Notes: generated by a model from the sequence alone, not told the origin. Counted from the stretch's first letter, positions 45,282 through 54,142 are shown. The stretch: 64,000 bases of DNA from Bacteroidota bacterium (GCA_023957335.1 JAMLHC010000003.1:310001-374000), one strand, 5' to 3'. A program made the numbers and translations.

Positions 45282-45619
45282 GGTTCGGATTGTGTTTTAT
45301 CATGTTGGTTGTCAAGGAGTTTTAAAATGTTTTTTTGTAGGTTTTCAACGTTTTTTTGCAATTCTGAAAAAGTAACAACCTCGTCAATATTGGGCGTGGA
45401 GAGTGCACTAGACAGCAGTTTAGTGTCGAGGCTGATTTCCAGCTGAAGGAACTGTGCAAGGGTAAGGGTTTGGTTACGGAGCATTCGGGTAATGCTCTTG
45501 GGGTGTACTTGCAGGATTTGGGCAAGCTGAGTATTGCTCACTCCGTGGTGGTATAGAGCCACGTGCAACCTATCGTAGATGATTTGGGTTACTTGCAATA
45601 TTTTTTCTTCTGTATTCAT
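45275..45619 (-). CDS. Small helix-turn-helix regulator next to the att site
   Basis: A 114-residue protein. Residues 20-60 (LYHHGVSNTQLAQILQVHPKSITRMLRNQTLTLAQFLQLE) form an HTH resembling Cro/C1 types; the C-terminal half is a predicted coiled coil (FSELQKNVENLQKNILKLLD). It lies 4 nt after the S24 repressor gene on the same strand. Its TAA stop lies within the tRNA-Met core (CTCATAA), so the reading frame ends inside the attachment site. Probably a second regulator of lysogeny. Confidence 0.65.
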   Translation of the reverse strand: MNTEEKILQVTQIIYDRLHVALYHHGVSNTQLAQILQVHPKSITRMLRNQTLTLAQFLQLEISLDTKLLSSALSTPNIDEVVTFSELQKNVENLQKNILKLLDNQHDKTQSEPS

Positions 45620-45623
45620 TTAG

Positions 45624-46265
45624 TTATTCTAATCTAATAAGTCCAATAATGAGTGCGATTCCGGTGATTTGGTTTTTAGGAATATCAAATGGGTCATATT
45701 CCTTGTTTTCGCTCACAGCGAGGTAGTGTTGTGGTTTGGCGGATGGTTTGAGTCTTTTGCACAGCAGACCTTGCTCCTTAGTAGCGAGGATATGTGGTTT
45801 GTTCCACTGCAGGAAAGTTGCATCATGGAGGATTTTGCAGGCTATTATATCCCCTTTTTTGTAGAGTGGTTCCATGCTGTCTCCTGTGATCGGGAGCATA
45901 AAGTCGGCTGATGCAAACTCTGGCACAGCGTAGTTGCCCAGCACATCGCTTTGGCTGATGGCAAAACTCTCGTTGCCAAAGCCTGCCACTGCCTCCACTC
46001 CCACCAGAGGAATACCTGTCCGGGTTGCTCCGCCAAGTCCGTTTTCGGACTCAGACAAAAGCATATTTCCTTCTCCGGTGATTAACCAGTTGGGGTTTAT
46101 TTCGGGAAAAAATGATAAGATATTTTCTAACTTATCTACTCCAATACTTCTTTTTCTTTTTAATTGAGATGCAAAAGCTCCATTTGAATAACCAATTATT
46201 TCTTCAAATTTTTTAATGCTAATCCCTTTGTAGTCAATGAATTCTTTTATTCTTTCTAGTGTCAT
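45624..46265 (-). CDS. CI-like repressor with S24 peptidase domain
   Basis: A 213-residue LexA/CI-type repressor. The N-terminal HTH (IKKFEEIIGYSNGAFASQLKRKR) is of the Bacteroidota phage repressor type and is followed by FFPEINPNWLITGEGNML. The S24 domain has a candidate Ala-Gly cleavage site in EAVAGFGN, nucleophile Ser in ITGDSMEPLYKKGD, and Lys in the later HILATKEQGLLCKRL. Self-cleavage on RecA activation would induce the element. It is divergent from the early genes across a 99-nt operator region. Confidence 0.88.
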   Translation of the reverse strand: MTLERIKEFIDYKGISIKKFEEIIGYSNGAFASQLKRKRSIGVDKLENILSFFPEINPNWLITGEGNMLLSESENGLGGATRTGIPLVGVEAVAGFGNESFAISQSDVLGNYAVPEFASADFMLPITGDSMEPLYKKGDIIACKILHDATFLQWNKPHILATKEQGLLCKRLKPSAKPQHYLAVSENKEYDPFDIPKNQITGIALIIGLIRLE

Positions 46266-46277
46266 AAATTTTGAATT

Positions 46278-46324
46278 TAGAAAATATTCTATTTATTTCT
46301 TGGTTAATAGAAAATATCTTATTT
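46278..46324. promoter_or_regulatory. Twin operator-like repeats between repressor and early genes
   Basis: TAGAAAATATTCTATTT (46278-46294) and TAGAAAATATCTTATTT (46308-46324) are near-identical, 30 bp (about three helical turns) apart, and the first is an imperfect palindrome (TAGAA...TTCTA). They lie between the divergent repressor and early-gene starts, the expected repressor-binding position. Confidence 0.55.
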
Positions 46325-46364
46325 AGTTTGCACCGTTCAAGGTACAGATTTAAAAAACGAAAGT

Positions 46365-46583
46365 ATGTCAAAAAATAATAAAAACAACTACAGCCCCAAG
46401 ACTATTGACTTCTTGCACCGCAAGTATGGATTTGGGATGAATTATATCCGTGCTTGCATCCGAGGAGACCGAACCGGATTAATCCCCAAAAAAATCGCAG
46501 ACGAATACCATGAGATAGAATCTCAAATTGATGAAATAATCAAAGCTGAAGAAAATGCGGTGAGAGAGAATTTTGAATTATGA
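46365..46583 (+). CDS. Small early protein (Cro position)
   Basis: A 72-residue basic protein (YSPKTIDFLHRKYGFGMNYIRACIRGDRTG), first gene divergent from the S24 repressor. The helical N-terminus with FLHRKYGFGMNYIRACIRGDR could be a small DNA-binding fold, and the position is that of a cro gene, but no family is recognised. The stop overlaps the next start (ATGA). Confidence 0.6.
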   Translation: MSKNNKNNYSPKTIDFLHRKYGFGMNYIRACIRGDRTGLIPKKIADEYHEIESQIDEIIKAEENAVRENFEL

Positions 46584-46768
46584 ATTGTGAAAAAAATTAC
46601 TATATAAAAAATACATACGAAATGAATGAGAAACTATTTATGAAGGATTTTCCAAGAAGAATGAAATTTGGAAATAACCGCAAACTAACTCGAGGCAGAA
46701 AAAACATCCAAATCATCCACTATCGAGACGACAAAGGAGTGATGAAAACAAAAAAAATTAATCACTAA
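46580..46768 (+). CDS. Small basic hypothetical protein
   Basis: A 62-residue, strongly basic protein (RRMKFGNNRKLTRGRKNIQI). ATG at 46580 overlaps the preceding stop; an internal ATG at 46622 is an alternative. Probably an early element gene; unrecognised. Confidence 0.45.
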   Translation: MNCEKNYYIKNTYEMNEKLFMKDFPRRMKFGNNRKLTRGRKNIQIIHYRDDKGVMKTKKINH

Positions 46769-46784
46769 TTAAAAAAACAGCGAA

Positions 46785-47075
46785 ATGAAACAGAAACCAA
46801 TTTTTGATTTAACAGTGTCTGAGGATAGGGTTTTAATTATGAATCCTGATAATAATTATGATGCATTTTTACTTAAGATAAACTTCCCGATTTTGGGGAT
46901 TTATGCAATCAAGTATATAGATAGATATGGAGTTTCTCGTAGTTGGATTGACCGCAAGGGGTTGAACTATTTTGAGTGCTGTGGTATTCTCAAACTATTT
47001 GCAATCACTCCGCCAAGCTTTGACGAATTATGTCAGGAATTGAAAATCAATATAAAATTAATCACTAAAAAATAA
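46785..47075 (+). CDS. Hypothetical early protein
   Basis: A 96-residue protein with mixed alpha/beta character (RVLIMNPDNNYDAFLLKINF; GLNYFECCGILKLFAITPPS). It lies in the same tightly spaced plus-strand run as its neighbours. No family recognised. Confidence 0.55.
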   Translation: MKQKPIFDLTVSEDRVLIMNPDNNYDAFLLKINFPILGIYAIKYIDRYGVSRSWIDRKGLNYFECCGILKLFAITPPSFDELCQELKINIKLITKK

Positions 47076-47080
47076 AAGTT

Positions 47081-47275
47081 ATGAATGCAAAGGATCATCT
47101 CAAATTAATGAAGTCCGGATTTTCAATAATCCGCGCGGACATGTTCAGACTCCAAATCAAGATTAAAAGCGGTATGCAAGACTATCGAATTTTGGAAAAA
47201 GGTTTTGCAAGCAAAGCCGCTGTCGAACGCAGAATGAAAGAATTACTCAAAGATGATATGACTGTGGAAGATTAA
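47081..47275 (+). CDS. Hypothetical early protein
   Basis: A 64-residue basic protein (FRLQIKIKSGMQDYRILEKG, then SKAAVERRMKELL), 5 nt after its neighbour. The pattern of two strands and a helix suggests a small nucleic-acid-binding fold, but this is only a guess. Confidence 0.5.
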   Translation: MNAKDHLKLMKSGFSIIRADMFRLQIKIKSGMQDYRILEKGFASKAAVERRMKELLKDDMTVED

Positions 47276-47281
47276 GGAATT

Positions 47282-47485
47282 ATGAAACTTCAAGGCAGCA
47301 CAATTATATTAGGAACAAAAGATGAGAGTGAAATATTTGCTAAAGGAATGATGCTCGAATATCTTGCTTTTTCCGAAATAATACCTCGACTCATAAAATA
47401 TGACATAACAGGTCATTTGGAAGTCGAATTCATTAGACAATCTGATGCAATAGAAGCATTACGATTTATTTCAGATAATACCTAA
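47282..47485 (+). CDS. Hypothetical early protein
   Basis: A 67-residue acidic protein (LQGSTIILGTKDESEIFAKG; EVEFIRQSDAIEALRFISDN). Unrecognised; spacing places it in the early operon. Confidence 0.48.
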   Translation: MKLQGSTIILGTKDESEIFAKGMMLEYLAFSEIIPRLIKYDITGHLEVEFIRQSDAIEALRFISDNT

Positions 47486-47504
47486 CCACTAAAAAAACAA
47501 TCCA

Positions 47505-48188
47505 ATGACAAAAACAAATATAACTAATCGCTCAAATATAGTTTGCCATCCAATTCCATTTTCAACTGAAATGGTGCAAGCTATTTTATCCGGAAGAAAA
47601 ACACAAACACGCAGAATAGTCAAACCACAACCTGATGATGATGGACTTTGGAATGATACTGATTTTCCTCGATCAGTTCAAAGCACTTTAAAAGGTTGGA
47701 ACGGAACAGTTTTAGAAACTGGCGAAAGCAAAGAATGGAAATTTCCTTATGGTCAAGTTGGTGACGTGCTTTGGGTTAGAGAAAGTTTTTATAAAACTAC
47801 TGTTAAAGGACTAAATGAATATTTTTATAAGGCTGACGTAGAAAAATTAGGATGGAAATTCAAATGGAAACCGCCTATGTTTATGCCTAAAAAAGCTTGT
47901 CGCTTGTTTCTCAAAATAACGAAAATTCGCTGCGAACGCCTTCAAGATATAACATTTAATGAATCTATTGACGAAGGAATCTTGCCTTTAGAAAAGTCAT
48001 CTTCTCAAAATGAACAACTATATTTTGATTATTCAAAACCAAAGCAATTATTTATAGATGGTTTGCCTCCATTTTGGTCATTCAATTCTCTTTGGTGTTC
48101 AATTAACGGAGCTCAGAGTTGGGATGAAAATCCTTTCGTTTGGGTGATTCATTTTAAACAAGTAGATCGTCCTGAAAATTTTTGCTAA
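47505..48188 (+). CDS. Phage ASCH/PUA-like (morphogenetic-type) protein
   Basis: A 227-residue protein. The opening PFSTEMVQAILSGRKTQTRR followed by YGQVGDVLWVRESF and CRLFLKITKIRCERLQDI matches the ASCH-like proteins often called phage morphogenetic proteins. They have a PUA-related fold and probably bind RNA or modified nucleotides. It is a common passenger of temperate phages and supports phage identity for this region. Confidence 0.75.
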   Translation: MTKTNITNRSNIVCHPIPFSTEMVQAILSGRKTQTRRIVKPQPDDDGLWNDTDFPRSVQSTLKGWNGTVLETGESKEWKFPYGQVGDVLWVRESFYKTTVKGLNEYFYKADVEKLGWKFKWKPPMFMPKKACRLFLKITKIRCERLQDITFNESIDEGILPLEKSSSQNEQLYFDYSKPKQLFIDGLPPFWSFNSLWCSINGAQSWDENPFVWVIHFKQVDRPENFC

Positions 48189-48210
48189 CCATTAAAAATA
48201 AACCAATCCA

Positions 48211-48483
48211 ATGACAAAACCAATAATTATCACCGCACGCCAAGCCAAACTACTAACCAACATTTCTGCTAACCCTGTGATTGAAAGCTGGACCGAGTCC
48301 GGGGCTAAATACAAACCTTTCAACTCTGATTTGATAAAAGTCAAAAATGCAATCGAAAAACTGAAGCTGCACAAAACCAGAACCAATGATTCTGATTTGA
48401 TTTGTGTATATACCGAACAACTCCACGAATACATTCAGCTTGCCAAAATAATAGAACTAAAAATCAACGACAATGAGCAATAA
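48211..48483 (+). CDS. Hypothetical protein
   Basis: A 90-residue helical protein (IITARQAKLLTNISANPVIE; DLIKVKNAIEKLKLHKTR). It overlaps the next gene by 11 nt, indicating translational coupling. Unrecognised. Confidence 0.5.
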   Translation: MTKPIIITARQAKLLTNISANPVIESWTESGAKYKPFNSDLIKVKNAIEKLKLHKTRTNDSDLICVYTEQLHEYIQLAKIIELKINDNEQ

Positions 48484-48736
48484 TCTGGCTAATTTACTCA
48501 AAGGACTCAAAACTATTGTGGATGCTGCAAGCAGCATCAATGAGGATTTTGCGCAGTCAAGGCTGGACGAAAAAATCAATGGGCTGAAACTGGAAGCACA
48601 AAAAAGACAAAAATTAGTACAAGAAAAAATTCAGTATATCCTAGACAACGGCTCTGTTGCCGACTGGGTGGAACTGGAGAAAATATATCAAATAATTAAA
48701 AACAGAAAGAACAATGGAACTACAAAGAATCAATGA
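48473..48736 (+). CDS. Hypothetical coiled-coil protein
   Basis: An 87-residue protein, almost wholly helical (LLKGLKTIVDAASSINEDF; LKLEAQKRQKLVQEKIQYIL). It overlaps its neighbours on both sides (11 and 23 nt), so the three genes form one translational unit. Unrecognised. Confidence 0.5.
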   Translation: MSNNLANLLKGLKTIVDAASSINEDFAQSRLDEKINGLKLEAQKRQKLVQEKIQYILDNGSVADWVELEKIYQIIKNRKNNGTTKNQ

Positions 48737-49160
48737 CCACATTGCCCTTTTGGTGGTGCAGTATCCGGATGCAAACAAACGCATCGAGCTGGAAAGTAAG
48801 TCTAAAAAAGAACTCCACTCCAGATTGGAACTGGCTGTTATCAACGAAACTTCAAGACTGTTTAGGCGATATGCTAAACATCGTATGCTGTGCTATCAGC
48901 ATTTGCTCAAAAAAGAACCAAACAACCCCAGAGCTTCTGAGTGGAGGCTGATTGTGGTTCGTTGCAACAAAATCTATAATGCTTTCTCCGAAATATGGCT
49001 CACTCAAAGCTTTGCTTTCAGAAACTGGGATATAATCAACCGCGAAATGGACTTTTTGCTCAGTATTTTGAGTAAACACAAACCCACTAAGTGGAATGAC
49101 ATCATCAGCTCTACTGTAGAGTTTGTTAAGTATGTGAGAAATCCGCTGTATTTTAATTAA
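48714..49160 (+). CDS. Hypothetical helical protein
   Basis: A 148-residue, mostly helical protein, rich in aromatic and basic residues (SRLFRRYAKHRMLCYQHLLK; ASEWRLIVVRCNKIYNAFSE). It is placed just upstream of the primase-helicase, so a replication accessory role is possible. No family recognised. Confidence 0.55.
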   Translation: MELQRINDHIALLVVQYPDANKRIELESKSKKELHSRLELAVINETSRLFRRYAKHRMLCYQHLLKKEPNNPRASEWRLIVVRCNKIYNAFSEIWLTQSFAFRNWDIINREMDFLLSILSKHKPTKWNDIISSTVEFVKYVRNPLYFN

Positions 49161-49162
49161 GT

Positions 49163-49396
49163 ATGATAAATTTTAAGGAATATACTCATTTGGTCAATAT
49201 GTATTTGTCTGCTAAGGACAAAATCCACCAATCTATGGAACAAAAGTTAGAACAATCTGGAGAAATTGAGCAGGAGCTCGCTGAAGAGTTTGAACAAAAG
49301 TCTAATAACAAACTTGCTGTTTATGTGGAACTCGGAAAACTCCTTGCTATAGCAACCAAAAAGGTAAGAGAAGAAAACAACTGGACTGAAGAATAA
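49163..49396 (+). CDS. Hypothetical acidic helical protein
   Basis: A 77-residue Glu-rich protein (QSMEQKLEQSGEIEQELAEE). It starts 2 nt after the previous stop and 24 nt before the primase-helicase. Unrecognised. Confidence 0.48.
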   Translation: MINFKEYTHLVNMYLSAKDKIHQSMEQKLEQSGEIEQELAEEFEQKSNNKLAVYVELGKLLAIATKKVREENNWTEE

Positions 49397-49420
49397 AAGA
49401 CTAAAAAAAACAGAAACCGA

Positions 49421-52400
49421 ATGAAGAAAGAATTTATCCTTAATTCCGACCAAATTAAGTCGGAAGCTGAGATGAGATTTGCCGAATTAATCGAAAAAGA
49501 TACAAATCAAAGTTTTTCGAAACAAGGAGCCAGCCTCTACATGAAATGCCCAAACTGCGACCGTGAGGGCAAAGGCAAGGGCTTGAATTATAGCCCCAAA
49601 AAGGAAATTGCAAAATGCTTCAGCTGTGATTTTACAGCCAGCAATCCTATCAACTATTTGATGAATCTGCACCAATTGGACTTTGTGGAAGCTCTCAAAA
49701 AAGCTGCAGAACTACTCAATATTCCTATTGAAACAAGCAAGTCCGAACCGGATGCACCTTCTACCGGCAGAAAACAAAATGCCAAAGTGGATTTTTATGA
49801 AACACAGCTACAAAACAGCGGTCTGACATTAGAGGACGTTCAGAGCAAACTCAAAATTGATGACAGCACTACGCAAATAATCAACCGCTATTCTTCCGGA
49901 TTCTACGACATTCACACAGGGAGTATAGTGCCAGGCGATGACATGATCTTGCACTACATCACCTTGGACAGAACCCGAACTACCTACTACAAAAAGAAAT
50001 ACAGAACCAAAGAAGCCTACGGCAAACCTATTCCTCTATACAGAGTTAGACACCAGTTCCCTGACCAGCATTTGGACAAAAAAGGTGCTCCCAAAAAATA
50101 TGAATCTCCCCTTGGTAGCGGTGTACAAGTGTGGTTGCCGGACCAACTAATCCAAAGGTTTGAAAACCGCCAAAGCATTGAGACATTATTCATTGATGAA
50201 GGCGAAAAAAAGGCAGACAAATCCACCAAGCACGGACAGTTTAGCGTGGGTATAATGGGCATTAGCAACCTTGTAGAAAACGGCAATCTGCACCCCGATT
50301 TTAGCAGGATTATCACTACCTGCGGAACTAAGAACGTGGTTTTTCGCATGGATGCAGACTGGCAAACTAAAATAGGCAAAGGCAACAATGCAGAAAACTC
50401 TGTGGACTACCGTTCCCGACAGTTCTTGGCTGCAATCCGTACTTACAAAAACCATTTCTACGCTTTTTATAATAACGGAATCGAACTCAAAATCTATTTT
50501 TCCTATATCAAAGAAAATACTACAGGAGAAAAAGGAGTAGATGATTTGCTGATGGGCAGGCTCAAAGGCAAAGAAGAGCAACTGAAAATCGACACCGAAA
50601 AAGCAATGACAGATCCAAATGGCACTGGCGAATTTGTGGACTGCATCGACATAACCGGATATTCAGAACAAAAGCTAAAGGAGCTTTTCCACTTAGAGAG
50701 CATTGAGCGATTTGTAGATTTTCACAAAGATAGAATCAAAGCAAACGGTGAAGAATTTTTCTATTCCGGAACAAAATACAAGCTCATTGAAGATGATCCC
50801 GGATACGAACTTGCCCAGCCCCTTTCTCCGGAAGAAAAATTCTGGCAAAAACATATTACCAAAGAAAACAAAAACAATCATGACCGCTTCCACATTGATT
50901 TTAACAGATTTCGAATTTTCATGCAAAACAACGGAATCGGCAGAATTACCACACAGGAATATCCATATCAACACCAGCTTGTGAGAGCCTTTTATGACCA
51001 AAAGATTGTAAACAAAATTGCTACATTAGAAATATTTGATTGGATAATTGACTTCCTGAACGCAGCCGGTGAATATGAAATTACAAATTATCTTCAAGGG
51101 AACGACCGAGTGCTCTCGGATAAGAATCTGGAACGTTTAAAAAACTTGGATGATCGAGTAAATTTTTTGAAGCCAACCAAGAGCAACGGCTATATGTTTT
51201 TTGAAAATGGTTTTTGGGAGATTACCAAGGACGGAATCAAAGGTTATGACCGACAATCCGCCCCCGGATTTATTTATCGCGAACAATTAATAGCTCAAAG
51301 CCCAACATTGCTTGGCAATATTCCGAGGTTTCAACAAATCAGACCGGATGTTTATTCGCTCCGGAACAAAAAAGAAGGAGAACAATTTATCCAAGAATTT
51401 GACTTTGCAGCTTTTTTGAGAAATACCGGAAATTACAAAGACAGAACTATTCCCTATTCCGAATGGACAGAAGGCGACATGACAAAGCTCTACACCGAAA
51501 TGTTGCACAAAATGACCTCTATCGGCTATCTGATGCACAAACATTTTAACCCGAGCGTTGCCAAGGCAATTTTTCTGACAGACAACAAAGAAGACAGAGA
51601 GATAGGACAAAGCCACGGTAGAAGCGGAAAATCGCTTACATCCGAGTTTTTACGCACATACAAAGAAGTTTTTGTGATTGATGGTCAGGCATCGGACGTG
51701 GACAAAGACAAAAACCTCTTTGCAGGTGTGAGCGAACAAACGGACATAGTTTATTTTGACGACATGAAGCAGAATTTCCCGATAGAGCGACTTTTCACAC
51801 CCATCACCGGAGTTTTCAAAGTGCGTGAAATGTACAAAGACACAGCAGAAATCAAACGAGAAGATGCACCCAAAATATTGATAAGCTCCAATCACAGCTT
51901 GCGTGGAGTTGTGGACAGTCCGTCTGCCCAAGACAGATTGCATTTTGTGGGTTTCTCAGATTATTATAATGCAGAATTTCGCCCTTCAGATGATTTTGGA
52001 AGGCGTTTCTTTGACGAATGGGATGGCAAGCAGTGGAACATGTCTGCAAACTTCGCTGGAGCCTGTTTGCAAGCCTATATCGAGCATGGGTTAATCACTA
52101 TTCAAGATGAAAGAATCAAGCTAAATCAGTACAAAACAGAGCTTGGAGCTGCGTTTTGGGATTGGGCAACAGGTTATTTTATTGGCAACGATGCTACTCC
52201 TTTTGGACCAGACAAAAAGATTGCCCGGAAGGATTTATTTGATAATTTTTTGGATGCTTTTCCAAAGGAAAAAAAATGGATTGACAGCAGAAAGTTTAAA
52301 GAGAAGCTATTCAAGTTTTGTGAGTTAAAAGGCATAGCGGTAAACCCTATGTATCCGCGCTATGAGGAACGCGATGGAGTTCGTTCCTTAAAACATGACT

Positions 52401-52498
52401 GGGGAGGAAGGCTTATAAGTGGCGGGGTGGAATATTTCTTCTTTGAAACATTAGAAATGTTCAAAACCCGATTGGGGCTTACAAAAGATCCTTTTTGA
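49421..52498 (+). CDS. Primase-helicase of the integrated element
   Basis: A 1025-residue replication protein. The N-terminal zinc ribbon has Cys43, Cys46, Cys66 and Cys69 (CPNC and CFSC). A TOPRIM-like segment follows with FIDEGEKKAD around residues 257-266. The C-terminal P-loop ATPase has GRSGKS at 733-738, Walker B IVYFDD at 776-781 and a sensor in KILISSNHS, as in SF3/D5-like phage and plasmid helicases. It probably primes and unwinds the element's own origin. A zinc-ribbon and TOPRIM primase fused to a helicase is known from T7 and P4-like systems, but this domain mix is unusually long. Confidence 0.85.
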   Translation: MKKEFILNSDQIKSEAEMRFAELIEKDTNQSFSKQGASLYMKCPNCDREGKGKGLNYSPKKEIAKCFSCDFTASNPINYLMNLHQLDFVEALKKAAELLNIPIETSKSEPDAPSTGRKQNAKVDFYETQLQNSGLTLEDVQSKLKIDDSTTQIINRYSSGFYDIHTGSIVPGDDMILHYITLDRTRTTYYKKKYRTKEAYGKPIPLYRVRHQFPDQHLDKKGAPKKYESPLGSGVQVWLPDQLIQRFENRQSIETLFIDEGEKKADKSTKHGQFSVGIMGISNLVENGNLHPDFSRIITTCGTKNVVFRMDADWQTKIGKGNNAENSVDYRSRQFLAAIRTYKNHFYAFYNNGIELKIYFSYIKENTTGEKGVDDLLMGRLKGKEEQLKIDTEKAMTDPNGTGEFVDCIDITGYSEQKLKELFHLESIERFVDFHKDRIKANGEEFFYSGTKYKLIEDDPGYELAQPLSPEEKFWQKHITKENKNNHDRFHIDFNRFRIFMQNNGIGRITTQEYPYQHQLVRAFYDQKIVNKIATLEIFDWIIDFLNAAGEYEITNYLQGNDRVLSDKNLERLKNLDDRVNFLKPTKSNGYMFFENGFWEITKDGIKGYDRQSAPGFIYREQLIAQSPTLLGNIPRFQQIRPDVYSLRNKKEGEQFIQEFDFAAFLRNTGNYKDRTIPYSEWTEGDMTKLYTEMLHKMTSIGYLMHKHFNPSVAKAIFLTDNKEDREIGQSHGRSGKSLTSEFLRTYKEVFVIDGQASDVDKDKNLFAGVSEQTDIVYFDDMKQNFPIERLFTPITGVFKVREMYKDTAEIKREDAPKILISSNHSLRGVVDSPSAQDRLHFVGFSDYYNAEFRPSDDFGRRFFDEWDGKQWNMSANFAGACLQAYIEHGLITIQDERIKLNQYKTELGAAFWDWATGYFIGNDATPFGPDKKIARKDLFDNFLDAFPKEKKWIDSRKFKEKLFKFCELKGIAVNPMYPRYEERDGVRSLKHDWGGRLISGGVEYFFFETLEMFKTRLGLTKDPF

Positions 52499-52517
52499 AA
52501 ATGTTATGAATGAGAAA

Positions 52518-52949
52518 TTAAGCCACTCTTTTGGCTACCCACTCGATGATGTTTTCTGCATATTCAAGTCCAAGCTGAGCGGTTGGATATCCTAATTCAC
52601 CATCATATCCCATCAATAAATGCAAATGATTGTACCCAGAAACAAATTCCTTCAGAACTGTTTTGTTATGCTTAGCCAGATATTCTTTGTACCAGTCAAT
52701 ATCCATTCTTTGTTTTTTGGGTTTGGGTGGAACAATAGCATCTAATGCAACTAAAACCCCATTCCATGCGGTATTACCTGCCATTTTTACATATTTAGGA
52801 TCGTTGTAAAATCTGCCTTGTTTTTTGGCTTTGTCTTTCAGAATTTCTCTGGCATTCTCAATATATCGCATTGCCTCTTTGATTGCCGGATGCTCAACTC
52901 CATGCAGTGAGATTTTCTTGTTTTTCTTAGTTTTAGAAGTGGTTTTCAT
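52518..52949 (-). CDS. DUF5618 family protein, copy 1
   Basis: A 143-residue protein with the family block HPAIKEAMRYIENAREILKD, KYVKMAGNTAWNGVLVALDA and the C-terminal AENIIEWVAKRVA. It is transcribed against the surrounding element genes and lies next to a copy about 92% identical by my count. The family is common in Bacteroidota mobile DNA; its function is unknown. The N-terminus is Lys/Thr-rich. Confidence 0.78.
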   Translation of the reverse strand: MKTTSKTKKNKKISLHGVEHPAIKEAMRYIENAREILKDKAKKQGRFYNDPKYVKMAGNTAWNGVLVALDAIVPPKPKKQRMDIDWYKEYLAKHNKTVLKEFVSGYNHLHLLMGYDGELGYPTAQLGLEYAENIIEWVAKRVA

Positions 52950-52977
52950 GTTTACAAAATAAGGAAATGGAGTATTT

Positions 52978-53409
52978 TTAAGCCACTCTTTTGGCTACCC
53001 ACTCGATGATGTTTTCTGCCATTTCAAGCCCATTTTGTGCTGTTACGTAACCCAAATCCCCATCGTAGCCCATGTACAAATGCATGTAATTATACCCGGA
53101 AACAAACTCCTTCAGGACTGTTTTGTTATGCTTAGCCAAATATTCTTTGTACCAGTCAATATCCATTCTTTGTTTTTTGGGTTTGGGTGGAACAATAGCA
53201 TCTAATGCCACTAAAACCCCATTCCATGCGGTATTACCTGCCATTTTCACATATTTAGGATCGTTGTAAAATCTACCTTGTTTTTTGGCTTTGTCTTTCA
53301 GAATTTCTCTGGCATTCTCAATATATCGCATTGCCTCTTGGATTGCCGGATGCTCAACTCCACGCAGTGAGGATTTCTTGCTTTTCTTAGTCTTGGAAGT
53401 GGCTTTCAT
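52978..53409 (-). CDS. DUF5618 family protein, copy 2
   Basis: A 143-residue near-duplicate of the neighbouring gene. ATG 53409 (MKATSKTKKSKKSS) is chosen over an upstream start because it matches the sister gene and its flanking TGTTTACAAAA leader. Most differences lie in the segment NYMHLYMGYDGDLGYVTAQN. Recent tandem duplication with diversification of one surface patch is suggested. Function unknown. Confidence 0.78.
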   Translation of the reverse strand: MKATSKTKKSKKSSLRGVEHPAIQEAMRYIENAREILKDKAKKQGRFYNDPKYVKMAGNTAWNGVLVALDAIVPPKPKKQRMDIDWYKEYLAKHNKTVLKEFVSGYNYMHLYMGYDGDLGYVTAQNGLEMAENIIEWVAKRVA

Positions 53410-53465
53410 GTTTACAAAAATAAGAATAAACAACTAATAAGGCACAGTAGTAACCATATTTAACT

Positions 53466-53506
53466 AAAAGGGAGAAAAGACCGGCTGTTTTCCTTTTCTC
53501 CCTTTT
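53466..53506. terminator. Strong hairpin terminator
   Basis: AAAAGGGAGAAAAG (53466-53479) pairs perfectly with CTTTTCTCCCTTTT (53493-53506). It lies just beyond the start side of the DUF5618 genes and probably stops transcription in the plus direction. Confidence 0.6.
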
Positions 53507-53709
53507 GCCTTTTAAACCCTGCGTTTTTTACCCCTCCTACACCCCCAGAAAAAAGAGAAATAGTGCGTTTGTGGAATTTTTTAAAAAAAACTCCGGCACA
53601 GGAGGAACAGTTTCTCTTATATTCTTTTTTTTTAATATTAAAATAAAAAAGAGGATAGTAAAAAACTGTGCAACTGTGGAAGGAATTCCAAAAGCCTTGA
53701 CATTAAAGG

Positions 53710-53760
53710 CGTACAAATCGCCACAGTTTTGCCACAAATCGCCACAGTTCGCCACAGTTT
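53710..53760. repeat. Iteron-like GCCACA repeats
   Basis: Four direct repeats of a 10-11 bp unit of form CGCCACAGTT or TGCCACAAAT lie in about 45 bp inside a 457-nt gene-free region (53434-53890) that is otherwise very AT-rich. Such iterons next to an AT-rich stretch fit a replication origin for the element, but no DnaA box was verified. Confidence 0.45.
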
Positions 53761-53890
53761 AGCAGAAAAAAAGGCTAAAAACAGGGTTTTCAGGTCCTAA
53801 AAATAGTTTTTGGAAGATGAAGTTTAACTGTTTTTTACTTCTTTTAGTTTAATTTTGCGGTACTAAAACATCTAAAAAATAAAAGCTGTT

Positions 53891-54106
53891 ATGATAACAA
53901 TCAGATTAAGCACAAGAACAAAAGCAGGAAAAACAATACTGGAACTGGTGCGATTGCTTTCTGCAACAGACAAAAATATTGAGATTATTGAGGGGGATAA
54001 AGAAAAATCACCTTATGACCCGAAGTTTGTGACAAAGATTAAGAAGGCTGAGCTAAGTAAAAACAGAACACGGGTAAGCTCCAAAAACCTATGGCAAAGT
54101 ATTTAA
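53891..54106 (+). CDS. DUF2683-like small protein
   Basis: A 71-residue protein with a ribbon-like start (MITIRLSTRTKAGKTILELV) and a Lys-rich tail. It resembles DUF2683 proteins, which look like antitoxin-type ribbon-helix-helix relatives. No toxin partner is evident next to it. A hairpin terminator follows. Confidence 0.55.
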   Translation: MITIRLSTRTKAGKTILELVRLLSATDKNIEIIEGDKEKSPYDPKFVTKIKKAELSKNRTRVSSKNLWQSI

Positions 54107-54142
54107 TATAACCACTTCACTATTCTTCTAATTTATTCCACA

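Noticed and set aside
53710..53760. CRISPR-like short repeats
   Set aside because: Units of 10-11 bp without spacers; better explained as iterons.
53505..53762. 85-codon frame between DUF5618 and DUF2683 genes
   Set aside because: Overlaps a terminator and the iteron-like repeats; sense and antisense frames are both open by chance.
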